This document shows, in pieces, positions 35,649 through 44,506 of a DNA stretch of 45,483 nt (the stretch's first letter is position 1; each line of letters opens with the position of its first letter). The position numbers were made by a program, and so were the translations under genes. The notes under the pieces are model-generated. The model made no database searches. It saw only the letters and a program-made list of their open reading frames with translations, and had not been told where the DNA came from. The stretch is from Aureococcus anophagefferens (Eukaryota > Sar > Pelagophyceae > Pelagomonadales > Pelagomonadaceae), in the NCBI RefSeq assembly GCF_000186865.1, contig NW_008705565.1, positions 2,823,037 to 2,868,519 of the forward strand, given 5' to 3'.

Positions 35649-37985
35649 ATGACCATCGAGTCGGACGCCGAGCTCTCCGACGAGGAGGGCTCCGACGAGG
35701 AGTTCGGCCTCGAGGCCTACGACGACGGCGAGTACCGCACGGTGGAGCGGGCGGCGCCCGCGGCGCCGGCGGCGCCGGCGCCGGCGCGCCGCCGCGTCGC
35801 CGACGAGAGCGTCGTGCGCGAGATGAGCGGCGTGTCCGAGGACGCCGCGGGCCGCGGGCGGCGCGCGGACAAGGTCGGCGAGCAGCGGAGCGCGCACGAC
35901 GCCGCGGACGACGCGGCCATCGAGGCGGGCGTCTTCGACGAGGTCGTCACCGAGGCCGCGGGCGGCGGCGCGATCAACTTCGACGAGCTCGGCCTCTGCC
36001 GCTGCCTGCTCCGGGCCGTCGCGGCGCTGGGCTTCTCGCGGCCGACGGCGATCCAGGAGCGCGTCGTGCCGCTGGCGCTCGCGGGCCGCGACGTCTGCGC
36101 GTCCGCCGCCACGGGCAGCGGCAAGACGGCCGCGTTCGGGCTGCCGCTCCTCGAGCGCGTCGTGCGCGCCAAGGCCGCCCACGGCAAGCCGACGATCCGG
36201 GGCGTGATCCTCCTGCCGACGCGGGAGCTCGCGGCGCAGTGCGAGGAGATGGTGCGGGGGCTGGGCCAATTCTCGGGCGCGGACGTCGCCCTCGTCGTCG
36301 GCGGCGCCAAGGACGTCAAGGTCCAGGAGCTCGCCCTGCGGCGCAAGCCCGACGTCGTCGTGGCGACGCCGGGCCGGCTGCTGGACCACCTCACGAACGG
36401 CCGCGGCGTCCACCTCGACGACGTCGAGTGCTGCGTGCTCGACGAGGCGGACCGCCTGCTCGAGCTCGGCTTCGAGGACGAGCTCCGCCAGCTGCTGGGC
36501 GCGCTGCCCGGCGGCTCGGAGCGGGGCAAGGGCGGCCGCGGCTCGGGCACCCGCCAGACCATGCTCTTCTCCGCGACGTTCGGCGCCAAGGTCGAGAGCC
36601 TCGCGGCGCTGTCGCTCGTGCGGCCCGTGCGCGTGCGCGTGGCGTCGGGCCACGGCGCGGGCGGCGTCGCCGCCAAGCTCACGCAGGACTTCGTGCGCCT
36701 CAAAGCCGCGGAGGGCCGCGCCGAGGACGCGGAGCGCGAGGCGACGCTCCTCGCGCTGTTGACGCGGACCGTCGACCCGGCGTCGCAGGCCGTCGTCTTC
36801 TTCGACACCAAGGCGGCGACGCGGCGCGTCGGCGCGCTCCTCGAGGCGCTGCGGGCGCGGGGCGGCCTCAGCGGCCACGCGCTGCCACCCGCGACGGAGC
36901 TCCACGGCGGCCTCCGCCAGGCGCAGCGCGACGCGAATTTGGCGCGCTTCGAGCGCGGCGACGCGGGCATCCTGCTGTGCACGGACGTCGCCGCGCGGGG
37001 CCTGGACCTCGCCGGCGTCGGCGCCGTCGTCAACTTCGAGATGCCGCGCACCGTGGCGACCTACGTGCACCGCGTGGGCCGCACGGCGCGCGCGGGCCGG
37101 TCCGGCCACGCGGTCACGCTCGTCGGCCCCCAGCGCCGCCAGGCGCTCAAGGAGTTCCTGCGGTCGCGCACGGCGCAGCTCGACGCGGCGCGCGACGCGG
37201 GCGACGCCGGCGCCGCCGCCGAGCTCGAGAGCGCGGGCCTCCGGTCGCGCGCCGTGCCGCCCGCGGTGCTCGCCGAGTGGCGCGACGCCGTCGGCGCCGC
37301 GGAGGCCGACGTCGCGGGCCTGTTGGCGCTCGCGGCGGCGGACCGCGAGCTCTCGCGCGCCGCCGAGGACGCCCAGCGCGCCGAGAACCTGCTCGTGCAC
37401 GGCGCGGACATCGCCGCGCGGCCGAAGCGCGAGTGGTTCCAGTCGTCGAAGCAGAAGCTCGACGCGAAGGCGCGCGCCAAGGCCGAGGTCGACGCCCTCG
37501 ACAAGCAGCGGGACCTCGCCGAGGTCCGCAAGCGGGCCGACGACCTGCCGACGCGGCGCGAGCGGGACCCGGGCGTCGACGCGAAGCCGCACCGGCTCAG
37601 CCGGCTCAAGCGGCGGCGCCTCGAGGCCAAGGCCGCGGAGGAGGTCTTCGCCGAGGAGCGCAAGCAGGCGCTCCAGGACGCCGCCGAGGCGCGGGCGACC
37701 AAGCCCAAGAAGCCCAAGAAGGCGAAGCAGGCCAGGGCCGCGGGCTTCGAGGCCGCGGGCTTCGACGACGCCGCGTACGCGCGCCCGGCGCCGGCGGCGC
37801 CGGAGCCGCGGCGCCGCGCGCCGTCCGCCGACGGCGACGACGACGATGCGCCGAAGAAGGACGGCCCGCCAAAGACGCGCGAGCTCGCGGGCTGGACCGA
37901 GTTCGACCCGTCCAAGGTCTCCCTGCGCAAGAAGAAGGCCGCGAAGGGCGCCTTCAAGTCCAAGGGCCGCTTCAAGCGCCGCTAG
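35649..37985 (+). CDS. DDX27: DEAD-box RNA helicase, DDX27/Drs1 type
   Basis: 778 residues from the ATG at 35649; the open frame extends upstream only through promoter-like DNA. All helicase motifs are present in order: Q motif GFSRPTAIQ (128-136), Walker A ATGSGKT (154-160), Ia LLPTRELAAQ, Ib VATPGRLLDHL, DEAD at 265-268, SAT, VVFFDTK, TDVAARGLDLAGV and HRVGRTARAGRSG. The acidic N-terminus and the Lys/Arg-rich C-terminus (KPKKPKKAKQARA, KKKAAKGAFKSKGRFKRR) match DDX27/Drs1, which acts in the nucleolus on 60S pre-ribosomal RNA. The stop codon directly abuts the convergent GT8 stop. Confidence 0.9.
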   Translation: MTIESDAELSDEEGSDEEFGLEAYDDGEYRTVERAAPAAPAAPAPARRRVADESVVREMSGVSEDAAGRGRRADKVGEQRSAHDAADDAAIEAGVFDEVVTEAAGGGAINFDELGLCRCLLRAVAALGFSRPTAIQERVVPLALAGRDVCASAATGSGKTAAFGLPLLERVVRAKAAHGKPTIRGVILLPTRELAAQCEEMVRGLGQFSGADVALVVGGAKDVKVQELALRRKPDVVVATPGRLLDHLTNGRGVHLDDVECCVLDEADRLLELGFEDELRQLLGALPGGSERGKGGRGSGTRQTMLFSATFGAKVESLAALSLVRPVRVRVASGHGAGGVAAKLTQDFVRLKAAEGRAEDAEREATLLALLTRTVDPASQAVVFFDTKAATRRVGALLEALRARGGLSGHALPPATELHGGLRQAQRDANLARFERGDAGILLCTDVAARGLDLAGVGAVVNFEMPRTVATYVHRVGRTARAGRSGHAVTLVGPQRRQALKEFLRSRTAQLDAARDAGDAGAAAELESAGLRSRAVPPAVLAEWRDAVGAAEADVAGLLALAAADRELSRAAEDAQRAENLLVHGADIAARPKREWFQSSKQKLDAKARAKAEVDALDKQRDLAEVRKRADDLPTRRERDPGVDAKPHRLSRLKRRRLEAKAAEEVFAEERKQALQDAAEARATKPKKPKKAKQARAAGFEAAGFDDAAYARPAPAAPEPRRRAPSADGDDDDAPKKDGPPKTRELAGWTEFDPSKVSLRKKKAAKGAFKSKGRFKRR

Positions 37986-39329
37986 CTAACCCCCGCCTCT
38001 CGCGTTGTCCTCGTCCGGGGCGCCGCCCCGCTTCCGGGGCCGGCCGCGGCCGGGCCGGCACTTGACGCGCGGGTTCTGGTAGGAGCAGGACGCGAAGGCC
38101 GCGTCGAGGAGGAGCTCGGGCCCCATGCAGGACCGGTTGAGGTCCGCGACGACGGGGAGCCAGTCGACGGCGTCGCGCTCGACGGCGAGCATCCAGGGCT
38201 TCTCGGGCCCCGCCCAGTGGCGCGCGGCGGGCCCCAAATCCCAGCAGCGGTCGCCGCGCTGGCAGTTCCAGCGCGCGTCGAGCGCCTCGAAGCCGCGGCG
38301 CACCGCGAGCATGAGCGGCGGGTTGCTCCCGAGCTTGTAGAGCGGCCGCTTCGCGTCGAAGTTCGCGTTGATCCACGTCTCGACGCGCGCCGTGAGGCCC
38401 GCGGCGGCCCAGGCGCCGAGGTCCACGAGGAGCACGCCCGCGTTGAACGCGTCGAGGTCGCCGTAGGGCGCCGAGAGCCCGCCGAGGCGCTCGAGCGCGG
38501 CGACGCTCGACGCGTCCTTGCAGTTCAAAAAGGCGCCGCAGACGGGCTTCCAGGGCCGCGGCACGGCGGCGACGGGCGCGGCGCCGGGCGCGGCGAAGGT
38601 CGCGTCCGCGAGCGCCGCGACGTCGCCGAGCACGAGCACGTCGCTGTCGAGGTAGACGACGACGCCCGACGCGACGCCGAGGAGCTCCGCGAGGTAGAAC
38701 CGCGCGTAGTTGAGCGCCGACGACCCGAGGCTCGCCTTCTTCTCGTCGGCGATGGGCCGCACGCGCACGCGCCGGCCCGCGAGCGTCGCCGCGCCGTCGA
38801 AGGCGCGGACGTCGTGCCGCGCGGCGCCGTCGGCCGCGCACGCGAGCGCGCGACCCGCGGCGGCCGCGGAGCCCGGGTCCGTGACGACGTGGATGCGCAG
38901 GCGCCCGGGCGACGCGCAGGCCCGCACGACGGACCGCGCGCAGGCCACGGTGCCCACGAGCTGCGCTTTGTCGCCCGCGATCGCGACGTGGACCGGCGGC
39001 TCCGTCGCCGCGGACCGCGCGCCGGGCGCGGGCGGCGGCGGCACGGCGTCGCGCGCCGCGCGCCAGGGGTACTTGCAGGCGACGTCGCTCGCGTTGCCGC
39101 AGCGGCGCGCGCGGCCGCCCGCGAGGACCCGGGGGCAGCAGGCCGGCGCCGCCGCGTCGCAGCGGCTCGCGTCGCAGTGGCCGCAGGCCGCGGGGCAGCA
39201 GACGTTCCAGCGGCCCAGGGACGACCGCAGGCCCGCGTCGCAGTACGCGATCCGCCCGGCCGCGCGCGCGACCACGCAGGCGAGCAGCGCGGCGCGCAGG
39301 GCTGTCCCTTCAAGCAGCGCGGCGCGCAT
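37986..39329 (-). CDS. GT8-type glycosyltransferase with N-terminal Cys-rich region
   Basis: 447 residues. A signal peptide (RAALLACVVARAAG) is followed by a Cys-rich module (WNVCCPAACGHCDASRCD, then CCPRVL). The catalytic GT-A domain spans ~112-400: LNYARFYLAELLGVASGVVV, DxD at 228-230 (YLDSDVLVLGD), FNAGVLLVDLGAW and HWAGPEKPWML, all GT8 hallmarks for nucleotide-sugar and metal binding. It probably acts in the Golgi on wall or secreted glycans; donor and acceptor are unknown. Residues 2-19 contain a duplicated ALRAALL-type unit from a short DNA repeat near 39285-39330. It ends with a basic KRGG tail. Confidence 0.85.
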   Translation of the reverse strand: MRAALLEGTALRAALLACVVARAAGRIAYCDAGLRSSLGRWNVCCPAACGHCDASRCDAAAPACCPRVLAGGRARRCGNASDVACKYPWRAARDAVPPPPAPGARSAATEPPVHVAIAGDKAQLVGTVACARSVVRACASPGRLRIHVVTDPGSAAAAGRALACAADGAARHDVRAFDGAATLAGRRVRVRPIADEKKASLGSSALNYARFYLAELLGVASGVVVYLDSDVLVLGDVAALADATFAAPGAAPVAAVPRPWKPVCGAFLNCKDASSVAALERLGGLSAPYGDLDAFNAGVLLVDLGAWAAAGLTARVETWINANFDAKRPLYKLGSNPPLMLAVRRGFEALDARWNCQRGDRCWDLGPAARHWAGPEKPWMLAVERDAVDWLPVVADLNRSCMGPELLLDAAFASCSYQNPRVKCRPGRGRPRKRGGAPDEDNARGGG

Positions 39330-39487
39330 GGGCTGTTATGAGGAGACCATCAGCATCACAAGGGCTGCCAAAACTTTTCAAGCAAATCTCGTGATGCTCT
39401 CCGGAGCTCCGCGGCGGCGCGGCCGGCATGGCCGGGCTCTGAGCTCTCTGATCGCAGCTTCGTGCTTCATGGCGCCGCCGATGCCTC

Positions 39488-40273
39488 GTGTCAGTGAGCA
39501 GCCGTCGAACGCTATCCGTCTTCCTCGTATGCTTCATCGGCATCGACGCGTTCGTCGCGCCGGGAGCTGCGCCGGGCACTGCGAGGCGCTTGTCGATGCG
39601 CGCGGCGGCGGCGGACGACTCGCGCGCGGCGGCGGCGGACGATTCGCTAGCGGACGACTCGCTCGCGGCGGCGGACGACGCGACGGCGGCCGTGGACGAG
39701 GAGGCCGCCGAGCTGCGGCGCCTCACGGCGCACGCCGCCGACCTCGAGGCCGTCGCGCTGGCCGCGCAGGAGCGCGTCGCGGCGCTCCGAAGCGAGATGG
39801 AGGACGCCCTGGCGTCCTCGGCGGCGGCGAGCCGGGAGCTCGAGCGCGCGCAGACCGCGGTCCAGCGCGAGACGACGCGGCTCGCGCGCGCGGCGCGGAG
39901 CAAGAGCTCGCGGCGGCGCGGCGAGTCGCCGGCGGGCGACATCGCGGCGGGAGGCTACTCCCGCGGCCGGCCCTCGAACGGCTGGCGCCACGGCGACGGC
40001 GCCTACGTGCCCGAGGGCCTCACGCCCGAACAATGGCGCGAGATCCAGGCCAAGGAGCGGGGGCCGACGGCGGGCCTCGGCGCCTGGGGCAGCGCGGGCA
40101 ACCCGAGCGCGCCGCCGCGGGGCGACCTCATGGCGACGCCGTCGATCTGGACCGACCCGAGCTCGTTCTTCAACGAGCGCAACGCGGCGCCGCCGGGGCC
40201 CGCGCAGGAGCGGGCGCCGAACATCTTCGACGTCGACGACGAGGAGGAGGAGGAGGAGGCTGATAGCGACTAA
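39488..40273 (+). CDS. plastid-targeted coiled-coil protein, unknown function
   Basis: The recognisable part is a signal peptide (RRTLSVFLVCFIGIDAF) with an excellent ASAFAP-like motif (DAFVAP), then a transit-type Ala/Arg stretch. Asp-rich repeats (AAAADDSLADDSLAAADD), a coiled coil (~75-135) and a C-terminal region with WRHGDGAYVPEGLTPEQW and DPSSFFNE follow, ending in an Asp/Glu tail. The frame opens with a GTG at 39488; there is no in-frame ATG before residue ~37, so the true start is probably in an unseen upstream exon, or the assembly has an error. No family is recognised. Confidence 0.6.
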   Translation: MSVSSRRTLSVFLVCFIGIDAFVAPGAAPGTARRLSMRAAAADDSRAAAADDSLADDSLAAADDATAAVDEEAAELRRLTAHAADLEAVALAAQERVAALRSEMEDALASSAAASRELERAQTAVQRETTRLARAARSKSSRRRGESPAGDIAAGGYSRGRPSNGWRHGDGAYVPEGLTPEQWREIQAKERGPTAGLGAWGSAGNPSAPPRGDLMATPSIWTDPSSFFNERNAAPPGPAQERAPNIFDVDDEEEEEEADSD

Positions 40274-40313
40274 CCTTGTTCCCCGGAACTCATGACGCTC
40301 TTAGCGGTGCGTC

Positions 40314-41045
40314 CTAGAGATAGGTCCCGATGAGGCCCTTGATGTCGCGCGGGGCCGATTTGAATCCCGGGACGTAGTCGCGAATCAGCGCGGCGACGAC
40401 GAGCGCGGCCTTGCGCTTGGCGGGGACGCCGGCGCCGAGCACAGCCGACCGGTTGTCGACGGTCACGCGGCCGCGCCGCGCGAGCTCGACGAGCGCCTTG
40501 AGGCTGCCGACGGCCAGCGCGATCGCGACCGCGTTGGCGTCGTTGTTGTCCGCGAGGTCGAGCAGCGCGCTCGCGGCCTCCGATTTGGCCCGCGCGCTCC
40601 CGTCGCGCAGGAGCTCGACGAGCGGCGGAATGCCGCCGGCCACCGCGACCGCGACCTTGTTGGCGTCGTTGTTGTGCGCGAGGTTGCCCAGCGCCCGCGC
40701 GGAACGCAGTTTGGCACTCGCGCTCCCGTCGCGCAGGAGGTCGACGAGCGGCGCGATGCCGCCGGCCTCGGCGATCAGGACCTTGTTGTCGTTGTTGAAC
40801 GCGAGGTAGTACAGCGCACACGCGGCCTCAGATTTGGCGTAGGCGCTCCCGTCGCACAGGAGATCGACGAGCCGCGGGATGCCGCCGGCCTTGGCGATCC
40901 GGACCCGGTTGGCGTCGTTGCCGTACGCGAGGCTGCCCAGCTCCCGCGCGGCCTCCTCCTTCGCAGTTCCAGCGCCCGCGCAGCCTGCTCCTCCCTCGCG
41001 CAAGGCGCGGACCTGGGCGCGGATGCGCCGCGTGATCCATGTCAT
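40314..41045 (-). CDS. short tandem armadillo-repeat protein, paralogue of 13802-14785
   Basis: 243 residues with four to five 42-residue ARM repeats on the template GGIPPLVELLRDGSARAKSE, plus the same C-terminal module as the first copy (LVELARRGRVTVDN, GVPAKRKAALV, ending GLIGTYL). DNA-level identity over 126-bp units with the copy 26 kb away is high, while the terminal units have diverged. The first repeat (LREGGAGCAGAGTAKEEAAR) has lost the pattern. Protein-binding solenoid; partner unknown. Divergent from COMMD4, 106 bp apart. Confidence 0.85.
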   Translation of the reverse strand: MTWITRRIRAQVRALREGGAGCAGAGTAKEEAARELGSLAYGNDANRVRIAKAGGIPRLVDLLCDGSAYAKSEAACALYYLAFNNDNKVLIAEAGGIAPLVDLLRDGSASAKLRSARALGNLAHNNDANKVAVAVAGGIPPLVELLRDGSARAKSEAASALLDLADNNDANAVAIALAVGSLKALVELARRGRVTVDNRSAVLGAGVPAKRKAALVVAALIRDYVPGFKSAPRDIKGLIGTYL

Positions 41046-41151
41046 GCTATTGACCCCTTCTTCGAAAAAGCGCCGTCGAACTTGAACATTTCAAGCAGCC
41101 CAAGCGCTCTCCGTCGTCTGGTGCGGAGCCTCGCGGCCCCCGGCGGCCGCC

Positions 41152-41706
41152 ATGCGCTTCCGCTTCTGCGGCGACCTCGAGGCGCCGACGTGGCTGCTCC
41201 ACGAGGTGCCGACGCTGAGCGAGATCAGCAGCGTGCGCCTCAAGCTTTTGGCGAAGCAGGTGCTGCAGCAGCTGCTCCACGGGTCGCTGGACTACGGCAA
41301 GGCGCTGCGCTTCACGACGCCCAAGGGCGCGGCGCCCGACGCCGCCGTCGCCCGGGGCGCCGTCGCCGCCGTCCACTTCGTCGTCGCGTCGGCCGTCAAG
41401 TACGACGTCGACGACGCCGTCTTCGCGACGGAGCTCGAGCAGCTCGGGCTGCCCCGGGAGAACGCGGCGGCGATCCTGCGGCCCTACCGCGAGAGCAAGG
41501 GGGCGCTGCGGGCGACCTTCGCCGCGGGGACCTTCCGCGCGGCGCCGACGGCCTGCGCGGGCTGGACCGCGGACCGCGCGGCCGCGTCCGCGGCGCTCCG
41601 GCTCTCGGGCCCGGACCTCCGCGTCGACGTCGGCGCGGACAAGCTCGCCGTGCTCCTCCACGAGCTCGGCCAGGTCAAGGCCATGATGGACGCGAACCAG
41701 GAGTAA
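41152..41706 (+). CDS. COMMD4: COMM domain-containing protein 4
   Basis: 184 residues. The start MRFRFCGDLEAPTWLL is nearly the same as animal COMMD4, followed by LLAKQVLQQLLHGSLDYGK and the helical HN domain (ELEQLGLPRENAAAILRPY). The C-terminal COMM domain includes RLSGPDLRVDVGADKLAVLL and the terminal helix HELGQVKAMM. COMMD proteins form a ten-subunit ring within the Commander complex, which recycles endosomal membrane proteins. The length is close to the family norm of about 200. Confidence 0.93.
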   Translation: MRFRFCGDLEAPTWLLHEVPTLSEISSVRLKLLAKQVLQQLLHGSLDYGKALRFTTPKGAAPDAAVARGAVAAVHFVVASAVKYDVDDAVFATELEQLGLPRENAAAILRPYRESKGALRATFAAGTFRAAPTACAGWTADRAAASAALRLSGPDLRVDVGADKLAVLLHELGQVKAMMDANQE

Positions 41707-41748
41707 GGGGGGGAAAAGCCGCGCGCGCGCGCCGCGCCCCGGGGGCGC

Positions 41749-43644
41749 CTAGTCCGCGGTGGACAGGGGCGTGCGGACGTTGTCCTTGATGGCCTTGTCG
41801 GCCTTGTTCATGACCTCCTGGGCCTCGGCGATCTCGCGCTGCTCCGCCTCGTTGGGCAGCTCGCCGCGCTGGGCGTTGGCCATGGCCTTGGCGACCTTGC
41901 CCTGGGCCTTGGAGTGCTCGATCTCCGCGAGCGTGCGGAACTGGGAGAGGCGCTGGCCCGCGGAGCGGAAGCTCACGCAGCAGGCGTGGCCGTACTTGGG
42001 GCAGCCGACGTCGGCGAGGTGGAGCAGGTGGCGGCTCACGGACTCGACGTGGTACGCGTCGTAGCCCTCGAAGGCCGCCCAGGGCTTGTCCGGGTCGCGC
42101 CGCTTGGGCTTCGCCGCGTCGACGTCGACGTCGTCGTCGTAGCCCTCGACGTCGCGCTGGAGCTTCTTGAGCCGCTCGCGCTCGTAGATGGGGCCCAGCA
42201 ACTGCGCGGACGGCCCGATGAGCACGTACTCGGGCACGTCGATCATGAAGTCGGGGTCGCGGACCGTCTCCTTCATCTTCGTCAGCCAGTCCTCGACGCC
42301 GCTGCTGTAGCGCCAGGCGCAGAAGAGGATCGCCGGCCGGTAGTTGAGGTAGACGTTCCGCAGGTCCATGCGGTCCACGGGGAACGAACTCGACCCCGGC
42401 GCGCCGATCGCGTGGCCCGCGGGGTCGACGTCGAGCTCCGCGGCCTTGACGACGAAGTCGTTGCCCGACGTCGCGATCTTCCCCTGGCCCGCGCGCTGCA
42501 CGAAGTACGCGAGGCGGCCGTTGCCCGCGTTCATCTCGACGGCGACGTCGCGGAAGCCGAGCGGCTTGATCGCGATGCGGTCCTTGAGGTAGGTCGCGAG
42601 CTCGCGCACGGCCTCGTGCGTGAGGCAGTAGCGCGGGTCGTAGTTGTTCTGCACGAAGTAGGAGAAGGGCGCGAACTCGCAGCCGTGCCGCTCCGCGGCC
42701 GTCGCGATCAGGAGCAGGTCCGGCACGGCCAGCGCGGAAGCGTCGAAGACCGTGCGCTCGTCGCCCTCCTCCCGCAGGCCCAGGCCGTCGAGCACGACCT
42801 TGCGCCGCGACTCCGGCGCCCACTTGGGCCGCCACCGCGTCCGCGGGCCGCACTCGACCTCGAAGAGCTCGAGGAGCTCGTCCCTCCGCGGGAGCTCGTG
42901 CTGGTTCTCGAAGCGCCGGAGCCGCGCGCGCTTCACGGGCGCGGCGCCCACGAAGGCCTTGGCGCACCAGGCCTCCTTGGCCAGCGCCCAGCGCATGGGC
43001 TTGAGCTGCTTCCGGAGCTTCCGCAGCGTCGTCGCGCCGAGGCCGTCGCCGCCGCCCGCGAAGCGCCGGATCGCCGCGTCGAGGTTCGCCGCGCTCGTCT
43101 CGAGCACGAGGGCGCGCACGGCGGCGTAGTGCGGCGCCGTCTCCTTGGGCAGCTGCTTGGGCTCAACGAGGCCCTCGACGACGCGGTAGATGAGCGACGT
43201 GCGGAGCGAGAACTCCGCGCCCGCGAGGGCCTCGTCGAGGGCGCAGAGCGACGAGAAGGCCTCGTCGGCGCTCCGCGTCTCCCGCGGGGGCTCCGGGGCC
43301 GGCGCCTTGGCCGCCGCGGGCTTCCGCGCGGCCGCGGCCTTGGGCGCGGGCGCCGCGGGCGCGGGCGCCGCGGGCGCCGCGCCCGCGGCCCGCAGCTCGA
43401 GGGCGACGCCGGGCGTCACGCCGCAGCGCAGGGGCTTCGCCTCGTCGAGGCTCCCCGGCGCCCCGCGCGCGCCGAGCACGTAGTCGCCGGCGCGCGACGC
43501 GCCGCCGAACTTGGCATCGTAGTGCTTCAAAAAGAGCGCCACGAGCTGGCTCGGCGCCTTCTTGGCGAGCCACTTGTCCGTGAGCTTGATCTTCAGGCTG
43601 AAGGGCTTCAGGCCCGACGACGCGCTCGCGAGCTCCACCTCCAT
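41749..43644 (-). CDS. conserved-looking protein with ubiquitin-like N-terminus, unknown function
   Basis: 631 residues from the ATG at 43644 (MEVELASASSG); a longer open frame upstream to 44715 is antisense to the RGG gene and rejected. Residues ~10-85 resemble a beta-grasp domain (FSLKIKLTDKWLAKKAPSQL, ALFLKHYDAKFGG). An Ala/Pro linker and a helical region follow. The middle holds a possible class I methyltransferase-like glycine loop (VAVEMNAGNGRLAYFVQR) after ATYLKDRIAIKPLGF. The C-terminus has CPKYGHACC and a helix ending KDNVRTPLSTAD. The methyltransferase idea is tentative because only one motif is clear. Confidence 0.65.
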   Translation of the reverse strand: MEVELASASSGLKPFSLKIKLTDKWLAKKAPSQLVALFLKHYDAKFGGASRAGDYVLGARGAPGSLDEAKPLRCGVTPGVALELRAAGAAPAAPAPAAPAPKAAAARKPAAAKAPAPEPPRETRSADEAFSSLCALDEALAGAEFSLRTSLIYRVVEGLVEPKQLPKETAPHYAAVRALVLETSAANLDAAIRRFAGGGDGLGATTLRKLRKQLKPMRWALAKEAWCAKAFVGAAPVKRARLRRFENQHELPRRDELLELFEVECGPRTRWRPKWAPESRRKVVLDGLGLREEGDERTVFDASALAVPDLLLIATAAERHGCEFAPFSYFVQNNYDPRYCLTHEAVRELATYLKDRIAIKPLGFRDVAVEMNAGNGRLAYFVQRAGQGKIATSGNDFVVKAAELDVDPAGHAIGAPGSSSFPVDRMDLRNVYLNYRPAILFCAWRYSSGVEDWLTKMKETVRDPDFMIDVPEYVLIGPSAQLLGPIYERERLKKLQRDVEGYDDDVDVDAAKPKRRDPDKPWAAFEGYDAYHVESVSRHLLHLADVGCPKYGHACCVSFRSAGQRLSQFRTLAEIEHSKAQGKVAKAMANAQRGELPNEAEQREIAEAQEVMNKADKAIKDNVRTPLSTAD

Positions 43645-43848
43645 CGCGTGTCGATGGTAGAGGACTTCTCGACGCTGCCGCCACTCGTCTTGCCACAGCC
43701 CATGCAGCCAAAACTTTGGCGAAGTGCTTCCAGGCAGCATCGACCTCGGAGCTGCGGCTGCAACTTCGGGCAGCCCTGTGATGGTGGGATAGAAAAGACG
43801 TCGTAGAGACCGCGCATGTGTCCTGTGCCAACGAAGGTCTAGCATCGG
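43645..43848. promoter_or_regulatory. head-to-head promoter region
   Basis: 204 bp between divergent starts. Contains GCAGCCAAAACTTTGG near 43704 and a GGCAGCC at 43769-43775 followed by CTGTGATGG. Both resemble segments in the promoter at 39330-39487 (GGCTGCCAAAACTTTT and, on the other strand, GGCAGCCCTTGTGATG). Confidence 0.45.
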
Positions 43849-44403
43849 ATGGCGGAGAGCGACGGCGGCGACCCGGCCCCGGCGCCGGCGCCGCCGGCGG
43901 AGAGCGGCGAGCCGGCGCCGCCGGCGGAGAGCGGCGAGCCGGCGCCGCCGGCGGAGAGCGGCGAGCCAGCGCCGCCGCCGGCGGAGGGCGGCGAGCCGGC
44001 GCCGCCGCCGGCGGAGAGCGGCGAGCCAGCGCCGCCGCCGGCCGAGAGCGACGGCGGCGAGCCAGCGCCGCCGCCGGCCGCGCCGCCGCCCGCGCCCGCG
44101 GCGCCGACGACGCCGGGCGCCGGGCGAGGCCGCGGCCGCGGCCGCGGCGGCCGCGGGAAGGCGCACAGCAAGCGCGCGTCCTCCTACGGCCACGACAACG
44201 ACTTCGCGGAGGAGGCGTCCATCGAGGCCGTGGGCCTCACGGCCGACGTGGGCCGGGTGAAGACCGTCGTCAACATGCGGCACAAGGACAAGCTCCCGCC
44301 CGACCAGAAGCCGCCCGCCGCGCCCGCCCCGCCGCCCGCCGACGCCCCGGCCGAGGTCCAGAAGGAGCCCGTCGACCAGCCCTGCAGCTGCGCCGTCGCG
44401 TGA
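43849..44403 (+). CDS. Pro-Glu repeat / RGRGRG protein with CaaX terminus
   Basis: 184 residues. The first ~85 are tandem PAPPAESGE-type units. GRGRGRGRGGRGK (~92-105) is an RG-rich, likely RNA-binding stretch. It is followed by an ordered-looking segment (KRASSYGHDNDFAEEASIEA, VGLTADVGRVKTVVNMRH). The last four residues, CAVA, fit a CaaX prenylation box, with another Cys two residues upstream (CSCAVA) that could be palmitoylated. A lipid-anchored RNA or protein-binding adaptor is possible. Function is unknown. Confidence 0.6.
   Translation: MAESDGGDPAPAPAPPAESGEPAPPAESGEPAPPAESGEPAPPPAEGGEPAPPPAESGEPAPPPAESDGGEPAPPPAAPPPAPAAPTTPGAGRGRGRGRGGRGKAHSKRASSYGHDNDFAEEASIEAVGLTADVGRVKTVVNMRHKDKLPPDQKPPAAPAPPPADAPAEVQKEPVDQPCSCAVA
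43890..44070 (+). repeat. GC-rich tandem repeat coding PAPPAESGE units
   Basis: Six or so 27-30 bp units containing GCGGAGAGCGGCGAGCC, differing by a CCG codon insertion. They encode the repeated N-terminal half of the RG-rich protein. Confidence 0.9.
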
Positions 44404-44506
44404 GGTTAAGGTTGAAGCCACGTTGCAGCACGAGCTCGAGGCTATGGGCACTTGGCTCGCCTCGTTTTGCTCGCTGAGAAGGTAGCGCGCTTCGCATTGT
44501 TTTGCC

